Shown: piece after piece, positions 1-8,420 of the stretch
Position numbering within the stretch: the first letter of the stretch is position 1
Layout of the letters: the number at the start of each line of letters is the position of its first letter
Virus record (IMG/VR): IMGVR_UViG_3300048102_000225
Location: 1-25,552 of that record
Origin: a virus
DNA: 25,552 bases
Strand: one strand, 5' to 3'
The notes under the pieces: model-generated
What the model saw: only the letters and a program-made list of their open reading frames with translations
What the model was told of the DNA's origin: nothing
The model's database searches: none
Program-made: the position numbers and the translations under genes

Positions 1-2747
1 TCAACGTTGCTCAGCGTTCTGGTTTTGCGGCTCAAGGCCCTGCGCTGATGGCGCAGTTAGGCGATCTAATGCAGATGAAGCCTGACGATGCATACAAGTG
101 GTTTAAGAGAGAAGGCCTTCTTGATAAGGATGGGTTTATTCAACCAGACAAAACTGTAGAAGCGACTGGCACAAACGGTGCCATCATGAAAACGTATATG
201 TATCAGATAGCTGGTGGTGTTAAAGAGTTAGGCAATGCGTTTTTATACAAAGCAAAAACAGGAGCTGATGCAACTGTTGAGGCTTTGGCGTTTGCTCAAC
301 AGATGAAAACAATCTCCAAGATTGGCGATGCAATTCTTGGATACGATCAAGGCTTAGGTCGCGGAATGCTGCGGACTCAGCGCGGCTTCATGTCAGGTGT
401 TATTGGCCAAGGCGCAGAAGGTCGGCGTTTGGTTGAAACATCTGCTCGCAGCCAAAACGCAATGCGGGATCAGCTTTCCCTGCTTGAGGTGATTCAGAAA
501 GACCTTGCTGATCCGCGAACAGCTCCGCGTGCAATTGATCAGCTGGTTGCCATTGCTGAGCGGGTGAAGTTTGCAGATCGCCCGGACAAGATCGCTCGAA
601 TGAGCACGAATCTTGGTTTAGTCCCGTTCAACGTGGCGGCAGAGATGATGGTCAATGGCCTGCTATCTGGCGTTTCGACCTTTACCACTAATGCGGCTGG
701 TGTTGTTTATGTGCCGTTTCGTGTCGCCATGACCACCGGCAGTGGTGCCGCTCTTTATGCCGTGACTGGTGGTGGTGAGGCTGGTCGGATGGTTCTCAAG
801 CAGGGCTTGGCTGGTCTGTCTGCGATGCACGCAAGCACAAAGGACGCGCTTGAGCTTGGCTGGAGAGCTTTTCAAACGGAGACATCGGTCTACCAAGACG
901 TCCGACAGCCAGCGATTTTTATGGATAAGGCTGGCCCAAGGGTCAGAGCAATGTCTGAGAAATACGGAGTTGATACGGCATACACAGTTGCAGAAACAGT
1001 CAATTCGCTCGGAAGGACTCTCAGGATTCCCAGCCGGTTGTTGCTTGGTACTGATGAGTTTTCCCGTCACATGGCAAGCCGCGCTGAAGTGGCGATGCGT
1101 GGTGTTGCCAATGCTTTTGATGAAGGCATTGATCTCACCGATTCAGCAGCTCTCCGTGGGCGTATCCAGAAGGAAGCAGAAGACGCCTTCCTTGTTCAGA
1201 GCTTTGCTGATCGTCAGATCAAGGCTGGATTGAATCAAGGCTATGAGGCCAAGTCAGCTGAAAAGTTTGGCAAGACTGTTTCCAAGCAGGCTGCGGAAGG
1301 TGTTTTTCAGGAGAACCGCGAGTATGTCGGCAAGATCGTCGCGCTAACTGATAACCCGGTAGCCAAGCCGTTGTTCCCGTTTGTGCGAACACCGTTGAAC
1401 ATGATTGTTCAGGGCTTGTGGGAGAGCACTGGTGCCGATGCTGCTTCTAAAGGCATCAGCACAATGGGCCAGATCGTCGGTGCGTCGCTAAATGGCAATT
1501 CACCGCAGGCCAAGGTTTTAGAACTACAGCAGCAACTACTCAGGAATCCTCAAGAGACAGCGAGGATGACGGGTCAGATTGCATTTACATCTGTGTTGGG
1601 CATGTATCTGTTCAACCTGGCAACACAAGTAGACGGCGAGACTGGCAAACAAGTGTTGTCTGGTGGTGGCCCTGCTCGCAGCTATGGGTGGGAGAAAGGC
1701 AAGGCTGCACAAACAGCATGGGAGCTTGCTGGAAACTCAAGGTATTCACTTCAGTTTGGTGGCACGACAATTCCACTGGAGCGGTTCGGTGAACCGTTGG
1801 CGCTAGCCATGAAGATCATGGCTGACCTTGGCACTCATCATGCATTTATTCCTCAGAAACAAAAGGATGCAGCGCAAGGTGCATGGGCTGGAATCATTGC
1901 AACCGGCTTGTTTAACTCATCATTTTTGGTTGGGCTTAATGACCTTATAGATGTTGCCATTACAGAGGACGCTCAAGAAAGGGATCGGTTGCTGGGTAGG
2001 ACTGTTCGCAACTATGCGGCAACGTTCACGCCGTTTGGCGGTTTCCTGTCGATGGTTGAGCGAGCCAACGATCCATATAAGGCAGCGATGGAGAAGCTGA
2101 CGATTAGTGACTTGTTTGTGGGACTGGATGATCAGATCAATCTTGGTGTTCTCGCCAATGCAGCCAAGCGCATTCCTGGCAATGAGACGCCAGTGCAGGT
2201 TGATCAGTTCCTTGGTGAGCCGATACCGATCTATCCGGGGGTTGGCCCTGAGGGTTGGGCGTGGGCATCAGTGGCTATTCCGATGTGGCCGCGCAAGGTT
2301 GATCAAGAGAATCCCGCAGCGCAGCAGTGGCTGAAGATGGTTGGTGCTTATACGGAGTATGAGCCAAGGATCAGGAACCTGCGTCTTACAGAAATAGAGC
2401 AACAAGAGCTGAACAAGAGAATGGCAAACTTACAGATCAACGGAAAGCTGTTTAGAGAAGTTGTCAACGAACAGTACAACACAGTTGAGGCTCAGAACTG
2501 GATCAAAACAAAAGGAATCACGTATGGAGCGGTCAACAGTCCGTTTGCTATTTACTTAAACAAAATGCGAAGCAAGTATGGCAAAGCTGCATTTTCTTCA
2601 ATGTTACAAGACAGCGAAGAACTCAGGACTCGCGCAGCTATGGCTGAACAATTAAAGAGCTTTGAGAAAGAGGGCAGGATCGAAGAAAGCAATCAGATGC
2701 GTAGCGATCTTGAACAGCTTTATCAACGTGCCCGTAGGGGCTATTGA
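1..2747 (+). CDS. Large internal virion / DNA-ejection-type protein, 5' end outside window
   Basis: The reading frame is open from the left edge (in frame from base 3), so the ATG at 48 is probably internal and the gene starts upstream. At least 914 residues are visible. They are Ala/Gly/Gln-rich, with long helical stretches and hydrophobic segments near nt 640-780, 1575-1625 and 1890-1960. A PFVRTPLN motif near nt 1378-1400 resembles what I recall from very large phage internal proteins. The gene sits directly before the tail fibre gene, where T7 gene 16 lies relative to gene 17. By family knowledge such proteins are packaged in the head and ejected with the DNA to form a channel across the cell envelope. 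The gp16-like role is inferred from size, composition and position. No catalytic domain (such as T7 gp16's N-terminal transglycosylase) is visible in this part. It could instead be another large polyvalent virion protein. Confidence 0.6.
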   Translation, partial: NVAQRSGFAAQGPALMAQLGDLMQMKPDDAYKWFKREGLLDKDGFIQPDKTVEATGTNGAIMKTYMYQIAGGVKELGNAFLYKAKTGADATVEALAFAQQMKTISKIGDAILGYDQGLGRGMLRTQRGFMSGVIGQGAEGRRLVETSARSQNAMRDQLSLLEVIQKDLADPRTAPRAIDQLVAIAERVKFADRPDKIARMSTNLGLVPFNVAAEMMVNGLLSGVSTFTTNAAGVVYVPFRVAMTTGSGAALYAVTGGGEAGRMVLKQGLAGLSAMHASTKDALELGWRAFQTETSVYQDVRQPAIFMDKAGPRVRAMSEKYGVDTAYTVAETVNSLGRTLRIPSRLLLGTDEFSRHMASRAEVAMRGVANAFDEGIDLTDSAALRGRIQKEAEDAFLVQSFADRQIKAGLNQGYEAKSAEKFGKTVSKQAAEGVFQENREYVGKIVALTDNPVAKPLFPFVRTPLNMIVQGLWESTGADAASKGISTMGQIVGASLNGNSPQAKVLELQQQLLRNPQETARMTGQIAFTSVLGMYLFNLATQVDGETGKQVLSGGGPARSYGWEKGKAAQTAWELAGNSRYSLQFGGTTIPLERFGEPLALAMKIMADLGTHHAFIPQKQKDAAQGAWAGIIATGLFNSSFLVGLNDLIDVAITEDAQERDRLLGRTVRNYAATFTPFGGFLSMVERANDPYKAAMEKLTISDLFVGLDDQINLGVLANAAKRIPGNETPVQVDQFLGEPIPIYPGVGPEGWAWASVAIPMWPRKVDQENPAAQQWLKMVGAYTEYEPRIRNLRLTEIEQQELNKRMANLQINGKLFREVVNEQYNTVEAQNWIKTKGITYGAVNSPFAIYLNKMRSKYGKAAFSSMLQDSEELRTRAAMAEQLKSFEKEGRIEESNQMRSDLEQLYQRARRGY

Positions 2748-2762
2748 CGATAATGTTCCTAC

Positions 2763-2768
2763 GGAGGT
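2763..2768 (+). promoter_or_regulatory. Strong Shine-Dalgarno for the tail fibre gene
   Basis: GGAGGT lies 8 bases before the ATG at 2777, in the 29-bp gap after the upstream stop. It fixes the fibre start. It stands out because most minus-strand genes in the window lack a recognisable Shine-Dalgarno. Confidence 0.8.
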
Positions 2769-2776
2769 ACTAACCA

Positions 2777-4513
2777 ATGACCAGCTCCAAAGTTTATTCA
2801 GGTGTCACCTACTCCAGTCCAGCAGTCGGTTCGACGAACTTTGCCCTGACTTCGGACGCTGGCAATGCCATTGAGTATTTGTCGCAGGACCATATCAAGG
2901 TTGAGTCCAGCGCAGACGGAACTGTTTGGACAACTCTTGTAATTACTACTGACTACACATTCAACAGTAATGGCACAGAGATAGTTTTAGTTGTTCCTAC
3001 AGTAGAAGACCAGCAGATACGAATTAATAGATACACGCCATTGTCGGCTCAATACGTCACGTTTAGTGATGGTTCACTGCTGACGTCAAATCAGCTAAAT
3101 AAAGCTGAGCGGTTTTCACTGTTCTGTGATCAGGAAATTGTCGATGGAAACGTTGGTTTTGACCCTAGCGACATTGGCTTAGACAGTACTGACGATCTGC
3201 CAGAAGGCAGCGTCAATCTCTATTACACCGATGCACGGGTTGAGGCATGGGTTGATGCCAACCTTGCCGATACGGATGCTCTTGCTGAGGGTTCGACAAA
3301 CCTCTATTACACCGACGAAAGGGTCCAAGGACTGCTGGACGCAGGTGGATATAAGCCTGGCGGGGGTGACGGGGGCGGCATTCCCGAAGCCCCAAGCGAT
3401 GGGAAGCAGTATGGACGTCAGAGCGAAGGTTGGACTGAAATCGTCAGTGGCGCTAGCGGTGTCACCAAGCTCATTGCAGGAACAAACGTCACGATCAGCC
3501 CAACCAGCGGCGTTGGTGAAGTCACGATCAACAGCACTGGCGGTGGCAGTGGCCCTGGCGGTGATCCTGAGTGGGTGCTGGATGGCAATAATCTAGAGCC
3601 TAAAGCTGATACGACAAACGTTGTTATTGGCGACGGTGAAATAACACTCAGCGCAGACGGCTCGGCATCGTTTACTGGTTCTGTAAATGTCAATCGTGCC
3701 GACGGTTCTACTTCCGATGGTTTTTCTGTCGAAGCTGGAACTAAGAAAAGATTTGGTGTTGACGCATCAGGAAGTCTCAAACTAAGTGATGATATTAGAA
3801 ATGATGTAACAGTAGGTGTTGAGCTGAAGGCAAACGGCTCGGCATCGTTTACTGGTGGAACTAATTTTATCCAACCAAGCGGAAATCAACAGTGGGGTGG
3901 AGCTGCTGCATCTGGAGTAAAAGGTTTTCTTGTCTCTGTAAATGGAACTTCTTACGCTTGTCCTTCAGCTGGATCCGAAGCTTATCTTGCGTATAACGAA
4001 GGATCTGAAATACCAACCGTAACCATTAAAGGTGACGGCACGGGGACGTTTGCTGGAACTGTTAAATCAGGAGATTCCACTTTTGCTGCTCTAAACCGTG
4101 GATATATTGTTAATCAAAATTCTGCTGCAGATGGAAATAGTATTTTTATCCGCTGCCGCAAATCTGCTGGAGATCATCAATTTGAAGTTCTTGGTGATGG
4201 CACTACACATATTGGTGGCAGTATCACGGGGGATCCTGCTACAACCGAGCCTAATATCAAATTAAGTTCTAACGGCAGTGCAACGTTTGCTGGCACTGTA
4301 AAAGTAGAAGGAGATTCCACTCCAGTTGGAAAATATAGTGCAATTAGTAAATATGGCTCTCTTTTAATCGGAACAGCTAGTGATATTGTTTCTGATGCTC
4401 GTTTGTCAGTTGATGCTGGTAACGGAAATCTTATTTCAAGCGGCTCGGCGACGTTCGCTGGCAAAGTAAATGCCACAGGTTATCGCATTGATCAATTGCA
4501 GACACTGCCATGA
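2777..4513 (+). CDS. 17: Tail fibre protein, T7 gp17-type N-terminus
   Basis: This 578-residue protein should be the receptor-binding tail fibre. Residues 1 to about 125 match the T7 gp17 N-terminal tail-attachment domain: a YSG..YS start, then beta-rich IKVESSADGT, DYTFN and LTSNQLNKAERFSLF segments. Two NLYYTD-R copies follow (nt 3218 and 3302), then a Gly-rich linker (nt 3355-3570). About five G-SATFAG/SASFTG repeats follow (nt 3650, 3830, 4035, 4270, 4440), a pattern expected of a trimeric beta shaft. The distal half shares nothing with T7 gp17, as expected for a host-specific tip. A strong ribosome-binding site precedes it, and its stop overlaps the next start (ATGA). Family assignment of the N-terminus is firm; the receptor is unknown. 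Confidence 0.88.
   Translation: MTSSKVYSGVTYSSPAVGSTNFALTSDAGNAIEYLSQDHIKVESSADGTVWTTLVITTDYTFNSNGTEIVLVVPTVEDQQIRINRYTPLSAQYVTFSDGSLLTSNQLNKAERFSLFCDQEIVDGNVGFDPSDIGLDSTDDLPEGSVNLYYTDARVEAWVDANLADTDALAEGSTNLYYTDERVQGLLDAGGYKPGGGDGGGIPEAPSDGKQYGRQSEGWTEIVSGASGVTKLIAGTNVTISPTSGVGEVTINSTGGGSGPGGDPEWVLDGNNLEPKADTTNVVIGDGEITLSADGSASFTGSVNVNRADGSTSDGFSVEAGTKKRFGVDASGSLKLSDDIRNDVTVGVELKANGSASFTGGTNFIQPSGNQQWGGAAASGVKGFLVSVNGTSYACPSAGSEAYLAYNEGSEIPTVTIKGDGTGTFAGTVKSGDSTFAALNRGYIVNQNSAADGNSIFIRCRKSAGDHQFEVLGDGTTHIGGSITGDPATTEPNIKLSSNGSATFAGTVKVEGDSTPVGKYSAISKYGSLLIGTASDIVSDARLSVDAGNGNLISSGSATFAGKVNATGYRIDQLQTLP
3658..3856 (+). repeat. Identical 22-nt repeats within the tail fibre shaft
   Basis: The 22-base string starting CGGCTCGGCATCG occurs identically at 3658-3679 and 3835-3856. 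Diverged copies lie near 4035, 4272 and 4441. They encode the recurring G-SASFTG/SATFAG shaft motif. The identical pair could support recombination that changes fibre length. Confidence 0.7.
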
Positions 4514-7500
4514 GCACTATTGATCCCAATGACAAGTTCCTCGTACAAAGAGGAGAAAACTCTTACCGCACCAACGCTTCCGAACTCATGAGCACAATCG
4601 ATACAACTAAGGACTGGATGCTGATCCAGCGAGGCGAGAACAGCTTTAAGGTTTCAGCCCAGGATGTCAAAGATCAGCTTGGATCAGGTGAAGGAGGTGA
4701 CCCTGTAATTATTAGCACCGCTCTTGTTCAAGATCAAACTAATAGCAATCGCTTTACCGGCAATTCTTTTACGACGGAAGTTAATGGCGCACAAGTGGCC
4801 CAGCTCAAGATGGAAGCTTCCGTTACTGGTGCTTTATCTATTGAAGGCACAACTGATGTTGTTGAAGAAAATAACTCTACAGGTTCTAGTTCAATTCCAC
4901 TTAAGCTGAAAACTGATTTTAATTTAAACAACGGTACGTTTGAGGTTGGTGATGTAGTTCAGACAAGTGGTACTTATCAGCCAGTCACGAGTGAGATTAC
5001 TAATGTTACTCAAGCGCTGAATATGGTGGCAAGCAATTGGGGTTCACCTGGCCGAGTACTTAACGGTGATCAGAGCACAAAAGGTAGCAGTGTGAATTTT
5101 TCAGCTAGTGATACTGACGAATGGGGCACTATTGATTTTGGAGAAGAGATTGATGTAACTTCGTTTAATGCTTTTACTAGAATTCTTTCCGTACCAAATC
5201 AATTTAGATTAGTTGACGAAGCTGGTAATGTCGTCCATTTTGTGCAAGATTTTCCAACACAAGGAGCAAACCCCACTGTTATTTACAGCGGACTTCCTAT
5301 AAAAGCACGTTATTATCAACAAAGGGTATTTAATGGTGGTATTTGGACTTCTGATGATTTCCATACTTTTAATCTTAATGGGCCACAAGTTATTTGTAGC
5401 AATGTAGATGTAGCTGCTGGTACTGGAACATATGAACTAGATAATACAATTCTTGAATTTGCTGATAACACAGACCTTAAATACTTCCAGGCTGGAGATG
5501 TTGTTAAAGCTGCCGAATATGCAGTTGGTGCGGAGGTAGTTCCGGGAGGTGTAGATTTTACATCACCACCTGATGCAAATTATCAAGAACGTTTTAGCAA
5601 TATCTTTGGCCCAGAAAACGCAACCTTTTACAAGTCAGGCAAGACAGATATAACTGTTACGTTTACACCACCACTGGAATATGTAGGTGGTCAAATGCAG
5701 ATGTACCATGCAAAAATCAATGGAATTGAGATTTTCTATGAAGAGGGCGGAACTACTTATTTCGACCCAAATGAGAGTAATACTGGTATAAGCACTATAA
5801 ACATACAGCCTGATCAGACCATTCGTCAAATTAGGTTCTTTACCTCCCCAGGTTCAGTTAATAACTCGGTCTCTTGGATCAAGTTGAGTGGTCAAGTTGT
5901 TACTCTAAGCCTTGACCAGTTTAAAGTTGTCAGTACCAACGTAGCTGCTAACAAAATGATTGTTGATGGTGGTGACTGGTCTACCGGCAATACCGTCACC
6001 GTCCCTGCTAAACGTGGTGAGGGAACTATTAGCAGCATCAGTGGTACTAACGTTGTCATCGCTCCCTTTGTTGACAATGCATTTATCACTGATCAATACT
6101 TAGTACATAAGGAACCTAAGGTTGTTACTGTAACGCCTAAGTCTGATTCTATTGATGATTATGACAGAGCTACAAAAGTGCTTGCTTTAAGTGGTGATAA
6201 GGATCTTCTTGATTTTGCAACAGGTGATGAAGTTTCAATGTGTGATGCTGATGGCAATCCTGCTCAAGCAACTGTTGAGACCAGCGGTGTTACAACAACT
6301 GAAGCGAAAGATATATGGGCACCCGTTGCTCAAGATATTGATGCTGATGGAGCCTATAACAACGGTAACGGCAATTTAGGTAAGATCTTGGACACCGACG
6401 CAACTAGTGGTGTTCAGCTTGATTCTAACGGTGGAGATAGTTTTAATGGTGTCAGATTCAACATACCAATAACTTCTACAGACGGGTCAGGATTAGAGAT
6501 CGGAATTTATACCGTTTCTCATGGCAATTATTTTGCAGGTACAGTCAAGGTTAATAACGTTGATTACACTACACCGGGTTTGCCACCTATCCCTAATGAA
6601 TATGGCCCAGGGGAGATGGTTGTTCCAATACCAGTTGGAAACATATCATTAACAAGTGTCAAAGGAAGAGCCTTCAGCGGTGGCGCTACAGGCTTGACTT
6701 ATATTCGCAATGCTGGCAATAAGCAGTTGCTTGTGGATCAGGCTAGGTTTACGCCTACTCCAGAAAATGGCGGGCAACAATTAATCGTTAATTTTGAAGA
6801 CAATACCAACCTTCAATACTTTAAGGCTGGTGATGTTTTAAAGAGTCAAGTTCCTACAGGCAATCCTGATTGGAACGAAACCAAGATGTGGAGTAACTTT
6901 ATATCTAGTCAATCAGGCTCATGGGGCAGTGGAACACCATCTAATGTTTTTGATGGCAACACTGGAACTGATGTGCTTGAAGAAACTGCAATAACGTTTA
7001 ATCCGCCTGATCTTACTTTTACAGATAAAATCGAAATCTATACGTCTACCAATAACAATAACGATGGCAGTAAGGTCTATCGTGTCATAACTACTAATGG
7101 CACTTACGAGACAACAGCAGGTTCAGCTAATAGTGCGCATGGCAATTATTACGTGGGCTGGGTAACGATGACTCAAGATATGTCCTCCGGTAGCAAGGGG
7201 CCTATTCTTGAGATCTACACTGGTCAGTCAGACGTTTGGAATAGCTGGTATGCCGTCAGGGTCGACGGGAAGATTTTGGTGGACCCCTCAGGAAGCATCT
7301 CAGTTGTTAAATCAGAACCTGAAAATAACAGGTTATTTGTTACCGCTTTAACCGTAACGGCAGGCGAAACTTTCAGTAAATCAATATCGGGTACCGGCAC
7401 TATAGACATTGTTGATCCAATGACTAGCACGATTACACTTTCAGCGTCTAATGATGAATGGGCTGCGGATTATTACGTAACAACTCCAGCCAAGCCTGCT

Positions 7501-7962
7501 GTTTCAATGACAGCTTATTTGAACTTTGATGGCGATGGCGCTGTAACTGGCTTACAAAGTTTTCCTTACAGCTCTTTGATGCTCAACGTATACTCACCTA
7601 CTCTTACATTCCCTAATACTTTCTCAACTGGTGACGCTCCTGATGTAAGTATCCCATCACCTAGTTATCTGCAAACAGCTGTAACAGGTATTGGTGATGT
7701 TGATACAGAGAAGGTAAGTAGTAACATTTTGTTCCCTGCTACCACCACTGTTCTTGGACTAAAGACACCAAAGACTTATACCACTGAGGAATTCGGTGAG
7801 TTCTGCCGGTGGGCTTGTTCTTATGAATACCGTGATGCTGTTAAGACAGTCCAAGATACTGAGGAAACTGTTGCTGACCTAAGAGAGAAGGCTGAAAAAC
7901 TAGCATTAAACTTTATCAATGCCCAAGCAGAAAAGAAAAGCCCCTCGGGGGAAGGGGCCTAA
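4510..7962 (+). CDS. Large multi-module fibre / adhesin-like structural protein
   Basis: This 1150-residue protein starts in an ATGA overlap with the tail fibre, so the two are probably co-translated. Residues 1-26 and 27-52 are a tandem duplication around a (F/M)L(V/I)QRGENS core. The rest shows about four modules. Each begins with a GDVV/GDEV strand motif (residues near 144, 320, 575 and 768), often inside an F-DNT-L-YF-AGDVVK phrase. After each comes about 110-130 residues with N-FDG/LD-D-T-type and WS-F patterns that look like discoidin/galactose-binding beta sandwiches. The C-terminal ~65 residues are predicted helical and charged. Third codon positions and overall bases are visibly AT-richer than in the head genes. 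Position and repeats suggest a secondary fibre or adhesin on the virion; the sugar-binding idea is inference. Confidence 0.65.
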   Translation: MSTIDPNDKFLVQRGENSYRTNASELMSTIDTTKDWMLIQRGENSFKVSAQDVKDQLGSGEGGDPVIISTALVQDQTNSNRFTGNSFTTEVNGAQVAQLKMEASVTGALSIEGTTDVVEENNSTGSSSIPLKLKTDFNLNNGTFEVGDVVQTSGTYQPVTSEITNVTQALNMVASNWGSPGRVLNGDQSTKGSSVNFSASDTDEWGTIDFGEEIDVTSFNAFTRILSVPNQFRLVDEAGNVVHFVQDFPTQGANPTVIYSGLPIKARYYQQRVFNGGIWTSDDFHTFNLNGPQVICSNVDVAAGTGTYELDNTILEFADNTDLKYFQAGDVVKAAEYAVGAEVVPGGVDFTSPPDANYQERFSNIFGPENATFYKSGKTDITVTFTPPLEYVGGQMQMYHAKINGIEIFYEEGGTTYFDPNESNTGISTINIQPDQTIRQIRFFTSPGSVNNSVSWIKLSGQVVTLSLDQFKVVSTNVAANKMIVDGGDWSTGNTVTVPAKRGEGTISSISGTNVVIAPFVDNAFITDQYLVHKEPKVVTVTPKSDSIDDYDRATKVLALSGDKDLLDFATGDEVSMCDADGNPAQATVETSGVTTTEAKDIWAPVAQDIDADGAYNNGNGNLGKILDTDATSGVQLDSNGGDSFNGVRFNIPITSTDGSGLEIGIYTVSHGNYFAGTVKVNNVDYTTPGLPPIPNEYGPGEMVVPIPVGNISLTSVKGRAFSGGATGLTYIRNAGNKQLLVDQARFTPTPENGGQQLIVNFEDNTNLQYFKAGDVLKSQVPTGNPDWNETKMWSNFISSQSGSWGSGTPSNVFDGNTGTDVLEETAITFNPPDLTFTDKIEIYTSTNNNNDGSKVYRVITTNGTYETTAGSANSAHGNYYVGWVTMTQDMSSGSKGPILEIYTGQSDVWNSWYAVRVDGKILVDPSGSISVVKSEPENNRLFVTALTVTAGETFSKSISGTGTIDIVDPMTSTITLSASNDEWAADYYVTTPAKPAVSMTAYLNFDGDGAVTGLQSFPYSSLMLNVYSPTLTFPNTFSTGDAPDVSIPSPSYLQTAVTGIGDVDTEKVSSNILFPATTTVLGLKTPKTYTTEEFGEFCRWACSYEYRDAVKTVQDTEETVADLREKAEKLALNFINAQAEKKSPSGEGA
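7931..7958 (-). terminator. Rho-independent terminator of the minus-strand operon
   Basis: Read on the minus strand, a GCCCC...GGGGC hairpin (7954-7958 pairing with 7940-7944, nine-base loop) is followed by TTTTCTTTTC (7940 down to 7931). It lies about 45 bases past the stop of the cyAbrB-like gene. On the plus strand the hairpin is followed by CTAATGCG with no T-run, so it should not act on the fibre transcript. It is embedded in the final codons of the converging fibre gene. Confidence 0.75.
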
Positions 7963-7971
7963 TGCGTCCAC

Positions 7972-7994
7972 GTCGCCGCCTCTCTCAAAGCGAC
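7972..7994. other. Weak 5-bp inverted repeat between converging genes
   Basis: GTCGC (7972-7976) and GCGAC (7990-7994) can pair around a 13-base loop, in the 39-bp gap between the two convergent stop codons. There is no T-run on either side, so it is at best a weak or accessory 3' structure. Confidence 0.25.
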
Positions 7995-8001
7995 AAGTTA
8001 A

Positions 8002-8385
8002 TCATGCCGCCATAGGTGTCAATCCACAAGCTGGATCAGGAGCAGGTTGAAGGACTAAAGCCTCACCGTCCTTGACGACCTCAACGTAAGAGCCAGGCTC
8101 CCAGTTCATTTCTTTGGTGTAAGTAGGTCCGACAGGGATTGTGCCTTGGGGGCCAACTTTCAGGCGATAACCTGCTTTCTTGCCAGTACCTGGCTTGTTA
8201 GCAGGCGTTCCAAGTTGCACGCCTTGTGCAGCTGCAATAGCCATGAAAAAGCTTTGTCTCTGCAGACCTTCGACACCATTGCGGGTGGCGACATAACCAG
8301 CGCCAGCAATTTGTGCTGTGAGGTCCATGTCTTGATTCTCTCTGATGTAGTCAAGAAGCTCTTGACCCGTAAGTTTGGTTGCCAT
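8002..8385 (-). CDS. Cyanobacterial AbrB-like (cyAbrB) transcription regulator
   Basis: This 127-residue protein has the layout of cyAbrB regulators of cyanobacteria. It has an N-terminal helical part (TGQELLDYIRENQ..., then the family's 'GY..TRNG...FF.A.AAA.G' stretch). The C-terminal part (residues ~70-120) has YRLKV...G.I.VGPTYTKEM...PG..VEV, which I recognise as the family's DNA-binding hairpin. In hosts, cyAbrB proteins modulate nitrogen and carbon metabolism genes. Here it is the last gene of the virion operon, 35 bases after the internal virion protein gene and just before the operon terminator. I chose the ATG at 8385 because it gives the usual MATKLTG start; a GTG at 8409 would add eight residues. 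Neither has a Shine-Dalgarno. Family is confident; targets and timing are unknown. Confidence 0.85.
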   Translation of the reverse strand: MATKLTGQELLDYIRENQDMDLTAQIAGAGYVATRNGVEGLQRQSFFMAIAAAQGVQLGTPANKPGTGKKAGYRLKVGPQGTIPVGPTYTKEMNWEPGSYVEVVKDGEALVLQPAPDPACGLTPMAA

Positions 8386-8420
8386 TGTGAATGGTTGACA
8401 CCGTTTCACATTAGCAGTGT

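Noticed and set aside
769-1233. 154-codon plus-strand ORF inside the large virion gene
   Set aside because: It is a shifted frame within a long open gene, without motifs or a ribosome-binding site.
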